This document shows positions 27,904-37,300 of a DNA stretch of 64,000 bases, one piece after another. The notes beneath the pieces were generated by a model. It saw nothing but the letters and a program-made list of their open reading frames with translations, made no database searches and had not been told where the DNA came from. Position 1 is the first letter of the stretch, and each line of letters opens with the position of its first letter. This DNA comes from an uncultured Psychrobacter sp. (GTDB lineage: Bacteria > Pseudomonadota > Gammaproteobacteria > Pseudomonadales > Moraxellaceae). A program made the translations under genes and the position numbers. Location of the stretch: the NCBI GenBank assembly GCA_947501045.1, contig CANMUI010000008.1, positions 72,558 through 136,557 of the forward strand, written 5' to 3'.

Positions 27904-29166
27904 ATGCAAAGTCAGATTTTTGAGCTGCAATATGCACTCGACACTTTTTATTTTTTAGTATGTGGGGCGCTGGTCATGTGGATGGCCGCCGGTTTTATGA
28001 TGTTAGAAGCCGGATTGGTTAGATCAAAGAATACGGTTGAGATATTAACTAAGAATATCTCTTTGTTTGCAACCGCATGTATCATGTATATGTTATGTGG
28101 CTACGCCATTATGTATGGCGGTGAGCTATTCCTAAACGATATTGCCGGTAATGATGCTTTGGTAAATGATGCTTTAATCACCTCTGCCAGCAATGGTTTT
28201 AATGGAGATGCGGTTTACTCAGGAGCGTCTGACTTTTTCTTTCAAGTAGTCTTTGTAGCTACCTGTATGTCGATTGTCTCAGGCGCTGTGGCTGAACGTA
28301 TGAAATTATGGGCGTTTTTACTATTTGCTGTGGTTATGACGGGGCTTATTTATCCTATTGAGGGCAGTTGGACGTGGGGCGGCAAAGATGTACTTTGGCT
28401 GTATAACTTAGGTGATTTAGGATTCTCTGACTTTGCAGGCTCTGGCATTGTACATATGGCAGGCGCGGCAGCGGCACTGTCTGGAGTGTTGTTTTTAGGC
28501 GCACGTACTGGTAAGTATGGCGCTCATGGCGAGATAAGAGCTATTCCTGGTGCCAATCTACCACTAGCAGCGCTCGGTACACTTATTTTATGGATGGGCT
28601 GGTTTGGCTTTAATGGCGGGTCGGTACTCAAGTTAGGCGATATTGCTAGTGCTAACTCAGTTGCCATCGTGTTTTTAAATACCAATGCAGCAGCAGCAGG
28701 TGGTGCGATTGGGGCTTTACTGCTTGCTCGTCTGATCTTTGGAAAAGCTGATTTGACGATGCTGTTAAACGGAGCACTAGCAGGTTTAGTAGCGATTACA
28801 GCTGAGCCTCTAACCCCAACAGCTGTACAAGCTACTATCTTTGGTTTGATAGCAGGAATGGTTGTTGTACTATCAATTTTGGCTTTAGATAGATTAAAAA
28901 TTGATGATCCAGTCGGAGCAATCTCCGTGCATGGCGTGGTAGGACTCTTTGGTCTGTTAGTCGTCCCTATTACCAATCCTGCCTCTAGCTTTGTCGGTCA
29001 AATTGCTGGTGCCGCGACTATATTTATTTGGGTGTTTGTTACCAGCTCCATCGTTTGGGCTAGCATCAAAGCTATTATGGGTCTGCGTATCTCAGCAGAG
29101 GAGGAGTACGAAGGCGCTGATCTCTCTGAGTGCGGTATGGAAGCTTATCCTGAATTTACCCCGTAG
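27904..29166 (+). CDS. amtB: Ammonium transporter (Amt family)
   Basis: Trimeric ammonia/ammonium channel of the inner membrane. 420 residues with about 11 helices. Motifs: AAGFMMLEAGLVRSKNTVEI at the N-terminus, DFAGSGIVHMAGAAAAL with the first pore histidine, WMGWFGFNGGS, and DDPVGAISVHGVVG with the second. The C-terminal tail ISAEEEYEGADLSECGMEAY is the region PII proteins contact. Unlike the E. coli protein there is no cleaved signal peptide. It follows glnK by 150 bases and ends at a strong terminator. Confidence 0.95.
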   Translation: MQSQIFELQYALDTFYFLVCGALVMWMAAGFMMLEAGLVRSKNTVEILTKNISLFATACIMYMLCGYAIMYGGELFLNDIAGNDALVNDALITSASNGFNGDAVYSGASDFFFQVVFVATCMSIVSGAVAERMKLWAFLLFAVVMTGLIYPIEGSWTWGGKDVLWLYNLGDLGFSDFAGSGIVHMAGAAAALSGVLFLGARTGKYGAHGEIRAIPGANLPLAALGTLILWMGWFGFNGGSVLKLGDIASANSVAIVFLNTNAAAAGGAIGALLLARLIFGKADLTMLLNGALAGLVAITAEPLTPTAVQATIFGLIAGMVVVLSILALDRLKIDDPVGAISVHGVVGLFGLLVVPITNPASSFVGQIAGAATIFIWVFVTSSIVWASIKAIMGLRISAEEEYEGADLSECGMEAYPEFTP

Positions 29167-29210
29167 TTAATTTGATAGACTCGTCTGCGATTTTCCAACT
29201 AACTTCTTAA

Positions 29211-29249
29211 AAAAACCCCGCCTCACTAATTTGTGAGGCGGGGTTTTTA
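29211..29249 (+). terminator. Strong intrinsic terminator of glnK-amtB
   Basis: A perfect 15-base stem (AAAACCCCGCCTCAC with GTGAGGCGGGGTTTT), six-base loop TAATTT and a T5 tail, about 45 bases behind the amt stop. An A run on the left makes it able to serve the minus-strand DUF2147 gene too. Confidence 0.92.
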
Positions 29250-29299
29250 TTGCCAATACTACTGACTCAAGTGATCAAAGAGAAACATTATTAACAAGT

Positions 29300-29683
29300 C
29301 TATTTTTTCTTCCAAGTCTGGCTACGAGAAAAAGGACCTAAATACCCTTTTATATCAAGAGTATCACCACTTAGGTTGGCAGTCATACGATAAGACTTGT
29401 TCTTTTCTGGATCAGTGATCTGACCGCCACTATATTTGCCATTGCCATCGGCTTTTAAACCTGAGATGACCGTCATACCAACGTGCTTTTTACCTTTCTC
29501 TGAGACCGTACTGATAAGCTTACCAGTAAATACCCCATTTGATTCAGTAATCTTGACCACCCCTTTAGGCTGGCCTTCATCAAAGGTTTGCCAAGTGGTA
29601 TTAGCCAAAGGATCAGCAGCAAATGCCATACTTGCCAAACTGATACCAGCAACAGCTAATGTAGTTTTCGTAAATAATTTCAT
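29300..29683 (-). CDS. DUF2147-type secreted protein
   Basis: 127 residues with a signal peptide (MKLFTKTTLAVAGISLASMA, cleavage near AFA-ADP). The mature part (NTTWQTFDEGQPKGVVKI, GKLIST, GGQITDPEKNKSYRM, LDIKGYLGPFSRSQTW) matches the layout of DUF2147 proteins, small lipocalin-like beta barrels with conserved D-P-x-x-x-K/G-x-x-Y and G-x-L/F motifs. A TAAAAG-poor, weak upstream site precedes the ATG. It is a single gene, convergent with amtB. Function is unknown beyond the periplasm. Confidence 0.8.
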   Translation of the reverse strand: MKLFTKTTLAVAGISLASMAFAADPLANTTWQTFDEGQPKGVVKITESNGVFTGKLISTVSEKGKKHVGMTVISGLKADGNGKYSGGQITDPEKNKSYRMTANLSGDTLDIKGYLGPFSRSQTWKKK

Positions 29684-29911
29684 AAATCGACTCCTTTCGT
29701 ACCATGATTATTTAAAATATAAAGTTAAAACGCATAGTCAAAGTTTTATGTCTTGTGCCTGTTGATTAGTGATTGATTACTATACTAATTGTAATATTAG
29801 TAGATAAACAAGAAAACTAATATTTATACTCATTATAAACAAAATTGAAAATTTGCCTAGTATTTTTTCTATAGACTATTGTTTCTATAAAGTTAAGACT
29901 ATAGCAAATAG

Positions 29912-30175
29912 TCATAGGAACGGATTATCTATACTATCATCTGATCGGTCACTTTTTTCTTTTGACGACAGTGTTTTTTTATTGTTTTCATCAACATTTT
30001 CAAAAGCTTGCATTATTTTTGTGGTAAGCTCATGCAGTTTCTGTGCTTGTTGATACCCCAAATCATTGAAATATAAATCAAGATCACCGTAGATAATTAT
30101 CTTATCTTCCTGGTTCTCGATAATCAACTCCCCCACTTGCATGCTTTGATGATTGTTGGCAAAAGGTTCAATCAT
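29912..30175 (-). CDS. Hypothetical small protein (87 aa)
   Basis: Start is well supported: AGGAG lies eight bases ahead of the ATG. The N-terminal 60 residues look folded (MQVGELIIENQEDKIIIYGD, then LYFNDLGYQQAQKLHELTTK), and the last 25 are Lys/Ser/Asp-rich and probably disordered. No membrane segment or signal. I do not recognise the family. It is co-directional with the nuclease gene upstream (97 bases away) and may share its transcript. Confidence 0.65.
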   Translation of the reverse strand: MIEPFANNHQSMQVGELIIENQEDKIIIYGDLDLYFNDLGYQQAQKLHELTTKIMQAFENVDENNKKTLSSKEKSDRSDDSIDNPFL

Positions 30176-30272
30176 TGTACGCTCCTGTCTCTAAGTAGCT
30201 CTTTTCATTATCTATATCCCAATTATAGCTCTTAATTATTCTTCTCGTCTCTATTCATGCAGTCGATAATCT

Positions 30273-31181
30273 TTAAGCACGTAACTGCGCTATGATCCAA
30301 TCGATAATTGCCCATACGAATAACATCCAAGCCGGCTCTTCGCTGGGCATAGTTGGCGCTATTGAATCATCACTACCTGCGCTTGGTGTCAATGGTAGTG
30401 CTAAAGCTTGTGCTTTTACTTGTAGATCTAGCACAGGTAAAACGTCTATACCTGTCTGTACGGCTAACTCATCAACGCTGATAACCTCTATACGCTCAGA
30501 CTCATCATTGGGTGCATAATAAACGCCCGCTTGATTGAGCGCTGGAATATAAACCGCTTTAAAAAAGTGACTGGGCACCAGTACACGATTGGCTAAAAGC
30601 TCGGTTTTTTCGTTGGTAAAAGCTACTCCGGTAATGGTATATACCTCACCATACTGCTGGGTCAAATAACGGGTCGCAGACTCAATGTTGCGCCAAATAT
30701 AGCGATTATTACGCGGCGACTGCGGGGCGATATTAGCCAAACTAAAACTGTCATACTGCTGAGAACGCGATGCCATATCCGCATTAGGCGCTAGATGCCC
30801 ACGGTCATAACCGGAACCAGAATAGTCTGATAGTTTTGCCCGCATGGACTCTGGCAAACGGCTCTCTTCGTGAAAACTATCATCACGGTCAATCTGCTGG
30901 GCTTGCTGCAAACGCTTGCGGGTTAGGTATTCAGCAGACCACAGTGGCGTACGCGACACGCCAGAATACATAACGGCAAAACCGTCCATACATAGCGGCT
31001 GGGTATTGACGCTTAGCTTGCTGTTGGTAAATTCTGGATAAATACCCCCATAAAAAGACTCGCTACACTGCGTTAAATCATCGGCACGAACGGGTAATAT
31101 ACTTATTAGGCTCAATACAAATATTAATACACTGGCTTTGATATATCTGACGCAAACTTTGAGACTGACAACACTTATCAT
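30273..31181 (-). CDS. Secreted DNA/RNA non-specific endonuclease (NucA/NUC1 type)
   Basis: 302 residues. An N-terminal signal or anchor helix at about 14-32 is followed by the beta-beta-alpha-metal nuclease core: GSGYDRGHLAPNADM holds the catalytic DRGH motif, and SLANIAPQSPRNNRYIWRNIE holds the metal-binding asparagine. Two cysteines (about 38 and 63) may form a disulfide. The C-terminus ends in a second hydrophobic helix (AWMLFVWAIIDWIIAQLRA), so the enzyme could stay tethered on the outer face of the inner membrane. Substrate and role are inferred: nutrient salvage or envelope-level DNA degradation. Confidence 0.88.
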   Translation of the reverse strand: MISVVSLKVCVRYIKASVLIFVLSLISILPVRADDLTQCSESFYGGIYPEFTNSKLSVNTQPLCMDGFAVMYSGVSRTPLWSAEYLTRKRLQQAQQIDRDDSFHEESRLPESMRAKLSDYSGSGYDRGHLAPNADMASRSQQYDSFSLANIAPQSPRNNRYIWRNIESATRYLTQQYGEVYTITGVAFTNEKTELLANRVLVPSHFFKAVYIPALNQAGVYYAPNDESERIEVISVDELAVQTGIDVLPVLDLQVKAQALALPLTPSAGSDDSIAPTMPSEEPAWMLFVWAIIDWIIAQLRA

Positions 31182-31296
31182 GCAATTCTTACCATTTATA
31201 CTTGCTCATTATAGATATGCTATCCTAGCAAGCGTTTACTCATTACGCTAGTAAAGAGCGATAAGAGTTATTGTGATAAATCTTCAGTCTCAAACC

Positions 31297-31325
31297 GTGA
31301 CATTTTAAATCGTATCAGCTATACT
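31297..31325 (+). promoter_or_regulatory. Candidate promoter of tRNA-Ser
   Basis: GTGACA (five of six -35 bases), 17-base spacer, TATACT. The start of transcription would be about 55 bases ahead of the mature tRNA. Confidence 0.55.
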
Positions 31326-31387
31326 TAGTCGCTTAGAAAATAGGGTCGTTCAATAATTAGGGCTGTCAAACACGCCTGATCTAAAAC

Positions 31388-31478
31388 GGTGAAGTGGGTG
31401 AGTGGCTGAAACCGCACGCCTGGAAAGTGTGTATACGTTCATAGCGTATCGAGGGTTCGAATCCCTCCTTCACCGCCA
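31388..31478 (+). tRNA. tRNA-Ser (anticodon GGA)
   Basis: A class II tRNA with a long variable arm. The acceptor GGTGAAG pairs with CTTCACC; the anticodon loop CCTGGAAAG has GGA at 31422-31424; the T-arm is GAGGGTTCGAATCCCTC; CCA is encoded. Closely follows the E. coli tRNA-Ser-GGA layout. Confidence 0.97.
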
Positions 31479-31568
31479 ATCTTATTTTGTTTCATCAAAA
31501 CTCTAGCTTTCCTATCTGTCCCACCCTTCTGTAAGTACTTCTGAAACCTTTTACTATAAACCTAGTTA

Positions 31569-31991
31569 TTAACTTATCTTGTCACGCGTAGGCGGTACGG
31601 AATAGGTACCAACCACGTGAGCGACCATATCGTCAGAGCCTTCTGAGTATAGTGCAACTTCGCCGACAATCAGCGTGCGCCCTACTTTCATTAAGGTACA
31701 ATCAGCAATAATACGCGCCTTTGCGGATGGTTTACGTAAAAAATTAATGGTCAGACTCGTCGTCACTGTCAGCGGTACAATGCCAATTGTGCCGAGTATC
31801 GCCACATAAAGAGCTACATCAGCAATACTCATCAATACAGGGCCTGAGACCGTGCCACCAGGACGCAGCTCATTTATCCCTATGTCATGCGATAATATCG
31901 CGCTATTCTCTTTAACTTCCTCAATCTTATATTTAGCTTGTGGAAACTCTAATGCCATAAAAGCATTAATCTCTTCTTTAGTGGCAGACAT
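31569..31991 (-). CDS. PaaI-type hotdog thioesterase
   Basis: About 140 residues. The hotdog-fold motif G-G-T-V-S-G-P-V-L-M-S-I-A-D-V-A (NELRPGGTVSGPVLMSIADV) with the catalytic-region aspartate, then TTSLTINFLRKP and ADCTLMKVGRTL, is typical of the PaaI acyl-CoA thioesterase family. An ATG two codons upstream overlaps AAGGG, so the ATG at 31991 is preferred. It stands alone, behind tRNA-Ser and convergent with it. Natural substrate is unknown. Confidence 0.8.
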   Translation of the reverse strand: MSATKEEINAFMALEFPQAKYKIEEVKENSAILSHDIGINELRPGGTVSGPVLMSIADVALYVAILGTIGIVPLTVTTSLTINFLRKPSAKARIIADCTLMKVGRTLIVGEVALYSEGSDDMVAHVVGTYSVPPTRDKIS

Positions 31992-32328
31992 ATTCATCCC
32001 TTAGTATTGATCATCCCTGTTATAAATCTCTTACTCTTCTACTTACTTGAGATTTATTAATTTCTCAATTTTTTATATTATCACTCATTTAAATACAACT
32101 GCGCCATACTATTATTGGCCTTCTGCGAGATAACAAAACCAGCAAATGCTGTCTATTAGCTTTTATACGAAAAGTATAACCTGACTATAGGTTATTTTTT
32201 ATTTTATTTGACCTTGTTAGTTTTTGCTTCGTGGTGTATTCAAAACATATAAAGTATGCAAAATGAAAATTGACAACTATGGATAAACAGGCATGATAGA
32301 GTTAAAGAAGCGTCTTTAAGGACAGACT
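31992..32328. other. Intergenic region between thioesterase and universal stress genes
   Basis: 337 AT-rich bases between divergent genes. A TTGACA occurs about 60 bases ahead of the universal stress gene but its -10 is poor. No gene seen. Confidence 0.4.
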
Positions 32329-33189
32329 ATGATCACAGAACAGCACATTTTAGCTTGTATCGACGGCTCAGCCGTGACCCAATCTGTTTGTAGCTATGCT
32401 GCATGGTATGGCAGCCGTTTAAACTTGCCTGTCGCCCTACTAAATGTTATCGATGCGCCAGCCTCAACGCGGCGTGATCTATCAGGGACGATAGGTATGG
32501 ATAGCCGCCAAAACCTCTTAGGAGAGCTAAGCCAGCTTGATGAGCATAGAGCCAAGATTGCAAAAAGCTATAGCAATGCCTTGATTGAAGACGCTAAAAG
32601 CTACATCGATGATAACTTTGCGGTAGCAGTAAACACTTATCAGCGCCGCGGTAAACTGCTACCTGCTATTGAGCATTTTAAATCAAAAAACCGCGCTATT
32701 ATTATGGGACGGCGCGGTCAGGATCATAAAAATAGTCGTCTTAATATTGGTAGTCAAATCGAAACTGTCGCCCGTGCATCGAGCATACCCGTACTTATTT
32801 GTTCAGAGACCTTTGTTACTCCCAGCTCATACATGGTCGCTTTTGATGGGAGCAAAACAGCTATTAAAGCGATCCAAATGACGGCTGAGAGTCCACTGCT
32901 CAGAGGCATGCAAGGTTATATTGTGATGATAGGATATTCTGATGAGTCTTCTAAACAAAGCCTAACCTCGGCTGTAACACAGCTAAAATCAGTAGGCTTT
33001 GCGGTAGAGGCTCATCATCTGCCTGAAGCGGATGCTGTTGATGGCTTGCTCAGCTTTCAAATAGACAACGATGTCGATATCATGGTAGTAGGCGCTTATG
33101 GACGCTCTAAATGGCGACAGCTATTTTTAGGTAGTACGACCACTGAGATTATTGCCAGTACTCTCTCTCCAGTTATTTTGGTGCGTTAG
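32329..33189 (+). CDS. Tandem-domain universal stress protein
   Basis: 286 residues, two UspA-like domains. Domain one: HILACIDGSAVTQSVCSYAA (ATP-binding Asp), RAIIMGRRGQDHKNSRLNIG-S, then SIPVLI. Domain two: YMVAFDGSKTAIKAIQM, MVVGAYGRSKWRQLFLGSTT and SPVILVR. Both domains keep the G-x-x-G-x9-G-S nucleotide pattern, unlike the paralogue at 26048 whose first domain has lost it. AAGGACAG lies ahead of the ATG. Single gene; stress role inferred from family. Confidence 0.88.
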   Translation: MITEQHILACIDGSAVTQSVCSYAAWYGSRLNLPVALLNVIDAPASTRRDLSGTIGMDSRQNLLGELSQLDEHRAKIAKSYSNALIEDAKSYIDDNFAVAVNTYQRRGKLLPAIEHFKSKNRAIIMGRRGQDHKNSRLNIGSQIETVARASSIPVLICSETFVTPSSYMVAFDGSKTAIKAIQMTAESPLLRGMQGYIVMIGYSDESSKQSLTSAVTQLKSVGFAVEAHHLPEADAVDGLLSFQIDNDVDIMVVGAYGRSKWRQLFLGSTTTEIIASTLSPVILVR

Positions 33190-33448
33190 ATGGTTTTAGA
33201 ATACACCAGTTTCAATGCGAGTTAGCCCTCTTCTTCTGTTAAGATGCCCGCGCTGACTCCTTTTTGGCCGCTACTGGTCATTGCATTATATCGTTGCGAT
33301 GCTGCGCGAGTGGCGTGGCAACTTTCAGAGTGTTTGCTAAATACTGGAGGCTGTGTTTACCTTGATAGCTGTGATGGTGGTGACTATCAAGTTTGTGCCA
33401 TCGGATTATACTAAAGCTATTAATCTATTTGAAACTTAAGATTAAATC

Positions 33449-34324
33449 TTACTGATTTAAATAAAGCTCTGCCCGTTCATCCAGCTCTGCTTTTACCGCT
33501 CTCCAATTGGGCATCACTTGAGTGAGTAGTCGCCAAAAGCGCTCGCTATGATTGTGCTCAGCTATATGACACAGCTCATGCAATATCACATAATCAATGC
33601 ATTCTTTTGGTGCTTTTACTAAATGCGGATTGAGTATTAAATTGCCTTTAGTAGAGCAACTGCCCCATTGTTTTTTCATTGCCATGAGTCTAAATGACGG
33701 CATGCTTGTGACCCATGAAGCTTTGGACAATACTGCGTGTAAACGCTCAGCAAAAATAATTTCGGCTCTATCTTGATACCATTTATCTAATAGCGCTTTT
33801 ACTTTAACTGAACGCTCATTAGCAAACTGATTTTCTTGATTGCTGCTTTCCTGATTATTGCTTTCCTGATTAACGGTAACGTTTAACTTACCGCGACTAA
33901 GCTTCACGCTGCTGCTTACCCCATCGTTAGTTTCTGAATCAGTCAGCACTTTTAACACATAACGACGACCCAGATAAAACTGGGTCTCACCGCTGACATA
34001 ACGCTTGGGCAATACATGATCTTTTTGCTTGGCAAAATCCTGTAGACTTTGCCATATCCAGCGCGCACGTTTCATCATAGCGTCATGTATCATCTCATCA
34101 CTGGCATCAACAGGCGCGGTAGCGACCACACGTAGATCTGGATGTACCTTAATGACCACTTTTCGAGGTCTGCTTGGTTTAGTCAGTTTGCTTGGTTTGG
34201 TCTCATCGCTAATAAGCGTGTCGCTTTTAGACTTGCCTGTCTTTTCTTTATAAGTTACTTCTTTACGCACTACTTCATAATGGATCTTATCTTCGCCATA
34301 ATAAAAGTCGCCATTTTCAGTCAT
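33449..34324 (-). CDS. YgjP-type zinc metalloprotease, type I restriction-associated
   Basis: 291 residues. The C-terminal half carries the zinc metallopeptidase motif HELCHIAEHNHSERFW (HExxH plus a downstream histidine) with KKQWGSCSTKGNLILNP, the hallmark of the YgjP/M48-like family. The N-terminal half is basic and contains a short Asn/Gln/Glu/Ser repeat (about 150-165). It starts only six bases behind hsdR with AGAGGG inside the hsdR end, so it is cotranscribed. Members of this family often accompany type I restriction genes; the target is unknown. Confidence 0.83.
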   Translation of the reverse strand: MTENGDFYYGEDKIHYEVVRKEVTYKEKTGKSKSDTLISDETKPSKLTKPSRPRKVVIKVHPDLRVVATAPVDASDEMIHDAMMKRARWIWQSLQDFAKQKDHVLPKRYVSGETQFYLGRRYVLKVLTDSETNDGVSSSVKLSRGKLNVTVNQESNNQESSNQENQFANERSVKVKALLDKWYQDRAEIIFAERLHAVLSKASWVTSMPSFRLMAMKKQWGSCSTKGNLILNPHLVKAPKECIDYVILHELCHIAEHNHSERFWRLLTQVMPNWRAVKAELDERAELYLNQ

Positions 34325-34330
34325 TGCCTA

Positions 34331-37300
34331 CTACCCTCTTGCTGCTCTTGGGCTACTTGTCTCTTTCGTGCTTTTTGCTTCTCTCGACAGCCCAAGCCGG
34401 GTAATTTTTAATACCTCTTCAATCAGCTGTTGCGCTTTATCAATACCCAAGTCAGCAAACAACATTGGCAATAAGCTTCTATTAATCGCATTTTCAATCT
34501 CACTGGCATTGATGGAATATTCCGCCACATTGGTTTTAACCACTTCATCAATCTCAAAGGCGTAAGCGACCAACTTGTCATTATCTAGCTCCTTATCCGC
34601 TAAGCTATCATTATCACCACCAGCGTCAAATAAAAGCTTAAACAAACCAAAATAAGCCTGAGCATGTTTGTTTAATTTACCCTTATCATCGATAAACGCA
34701 TTCGGCACATCAGCGACATCACGGTCTTTGACGGCTTGCTCAAAGTCAGCAAACATCATGTACTGCTTCACGGGTGCATCGAACATCGCTTTAGCATCAG
34801 CAATCGCCTGCTTCAGTAATTTAGAAAAATACTCTTGCGCATACGGATCATCAGCTAAATCCTGCTCAATCATCTTGGTCACACGACCCGTGATTTTATC
34901 AGTCTGGTTACGTGCTTCATCATCGCTTAGATTTTCAGGCTTGAAATCTTTGCCCAACTTACCTAAGTTATCGACCAAATAAACGCCTTTTGCCTCACGA
35001 ACTTCCAAACCTGCGATATGCTTATCGAGTAAGCTGCGAATATTCGCTTCATACTCATCATAATCGATGGTCTCATCAGCGTCTTCGCGCACTTGCTTAC
35101 GTAGATTAATAAAGGCTTTGAGATCGGCTTTGTAGCGATCACGCTTGTTATCGAATGATTTGTCTTCAAAGAAAGACGCTGATTGCAGCGCAATTTTCAT
35201 GGCGTTAGAAAATGCGGTCAAGGCAGCATAAAAGTCGTCACGCGCTTTAAGCTTGGTATCGACTACTCTGCCATCTACTTCCTGCATCTTTGGCGCAAGC
35301 ACTTGTCTTAGCGCTTGCCCGTCCTGTTTGTTTTTCACCGATGAAAATATCGCCCACAGCTCACTATGTAATCTTGGTAGCTGCTTATACTCGGTATCCA
35401 TCGCGTTATACAGACCTTTGAGGTCTTCGATATCAAACCCACCTTGCGTACGTTCCGCTAAGTCTTGGTATTTCTCAATGGTGATATCTAGCTCTTTTAG
35501 GATGCCACGATAATCAATCAGATAACCAAAGCGTTTTTTCTCGTGTAAACGGTCCACCCGCGCAATCGCCTGGATTAGGTTATGCTGTTTTAAGGGCTTA
35601 TCGATATACAATACCGTGTTTTTAGGCTCATCAAAGCCCGTTAATAGCTTATCGACGACGATCATAATGTCAGGACCATCATCGGTACTAAAGGCTTCGA
35701 TAATAGCTTTGGTATAGGCTTTTTCATCACCACCATAGTTATTGGCAACATTATCCTGCCACCAATTCTGGACGATGTTTTTTGATTCTCCATCGACGGT
35801 GTCATGCCCCTCACGGGTATCAGGTGGTGACATGGCAACCACGGAGGTCACTTTGCCAATCTTATCTAATGCCATTTTATAGCGAATAGCTGAAGCTTTA
35901 GAATCACAAGCCAGTTGACCTTTTAGATGCTGCTGTTTAAAGTTTTGAAAGTGATCGGAGATGTCATGAGCGATGAGCTCAATACGACCTTCAACCTGAT
36001 AGATTTGACCTTTTTGGGAGAATTTACGTTTTAGGTCACTCTTTTGATCATCGCTAAGCTTTTGGGTGATACGGTCAAACCAAGCATCGATAGCTTGGTC
36101 ATTGGTATTGAGCTCAGGAACGCGCTCTTCGTATAGCAGTGGCGTGACGGTTTTGTCTTTGACCGCTTGCTGCATGGTATAAGAGTGAATAATGCTACCA
36201 AATTTGTTCTCGGTCTTATCATCTTTTAGCAATGGCGTACCAGTAAAGGCAATAAAGGCGGCATTTGGCAGGGCTTGCGCCATACGGATATTGTTCTCAC
36301 CGTTTTGGCTACGGTGACCTTCATCGACCATGACGATGATGTTTGGACTGTCGTTATAACATTCATCATACTTAACGGCTGAGCCAAACTTATTAATAAT
36401 GGAGAAAATAACGCGCTCATTACCGTGACCGATTTGCTGCGCGAGACGACGACCAGAAGTTGCCATGGCGTCACGACTATCGCGTTTGCTAGTTATTACA
36501 CCACCAGACTTAAAGGTATTGCTCAGCTGGGTTTCCAAATCGACACGATCCGTGACGACAATAATTCGACACTTCGCGAGCTCCTCTAACCAAATCAAAG
36601 CTTTAGAGAAGAAAACCATCGTAAAAGATTTACCACTGCCTGTGGTATGCCAAATCACACCACCTTCACGACTGCCCTGCTCGTCAAAAGTACTGATACG
36701 TTCAATCAGAGCTTTGATACCAAAGACTTGCTGATAACGGGCAACAATTTTGCCAGCCTTTTTATCAAACAAAGTAAATAGGCGCATCATCTCCAGCAAA
36801 CGCTCAGGCTGTAATAAACTAATGATAAGGCGGTCTTGGTCGGTGACGACTAGATCACCGTTATTAATCAATGACCGATATTCATTTTTAACAGAGGCAG
36901 GACGATGGTTAAACAAACTCTCAATCTGCTCATTATTAAGCTTTTGGTTTTTTAGACGGGCAAACTCAGGCTCAAGGATTTCTTCCTCGACCCATTTTGC
37001 CCAAAACTTCTCAGGCGTGCCGCAAGTGCCATACAGACCATCATGACCATTAACCGCGAGCAATAACTGGCTATAGGCAAACAGATGCGGGATTTGTTTT
37101 TGATGTTGATTACGAATATGCTGGGAGACCGCTTGCGCATTGGTCGATTGCCCCTCTCTAGTAGAATCAGGGCGTTTGGCTTCAATCACTGCTAGTGGTA
37201 AACCATTCACAAAGCAGACGATATCAGGAATGACGTTGCCTGTACCCTCGGCATTTTGTACGACAAACTCTTCGGTAATGTGAAAGCTATTCTTGTCAAT

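Noticed and set aside
28524..28976. 150-codon frame antisense to amtB
   Set aside because: Pro/Ala/Ser/Lys-rich shadow of a membrane protein gene; typical antisense artefact.
33244..33414. 56-codon plus-strand frame with several cysteines (MPALTPFWPLLVIALYRC...)
   Set aside because: No ribosome binding site and no recognisable motif in the 259-base gap behind the universal stress gene; may be chance or a remnant. An 8-base inverted repeat (CTTGATAG/CTATCAAG) lies inside it.
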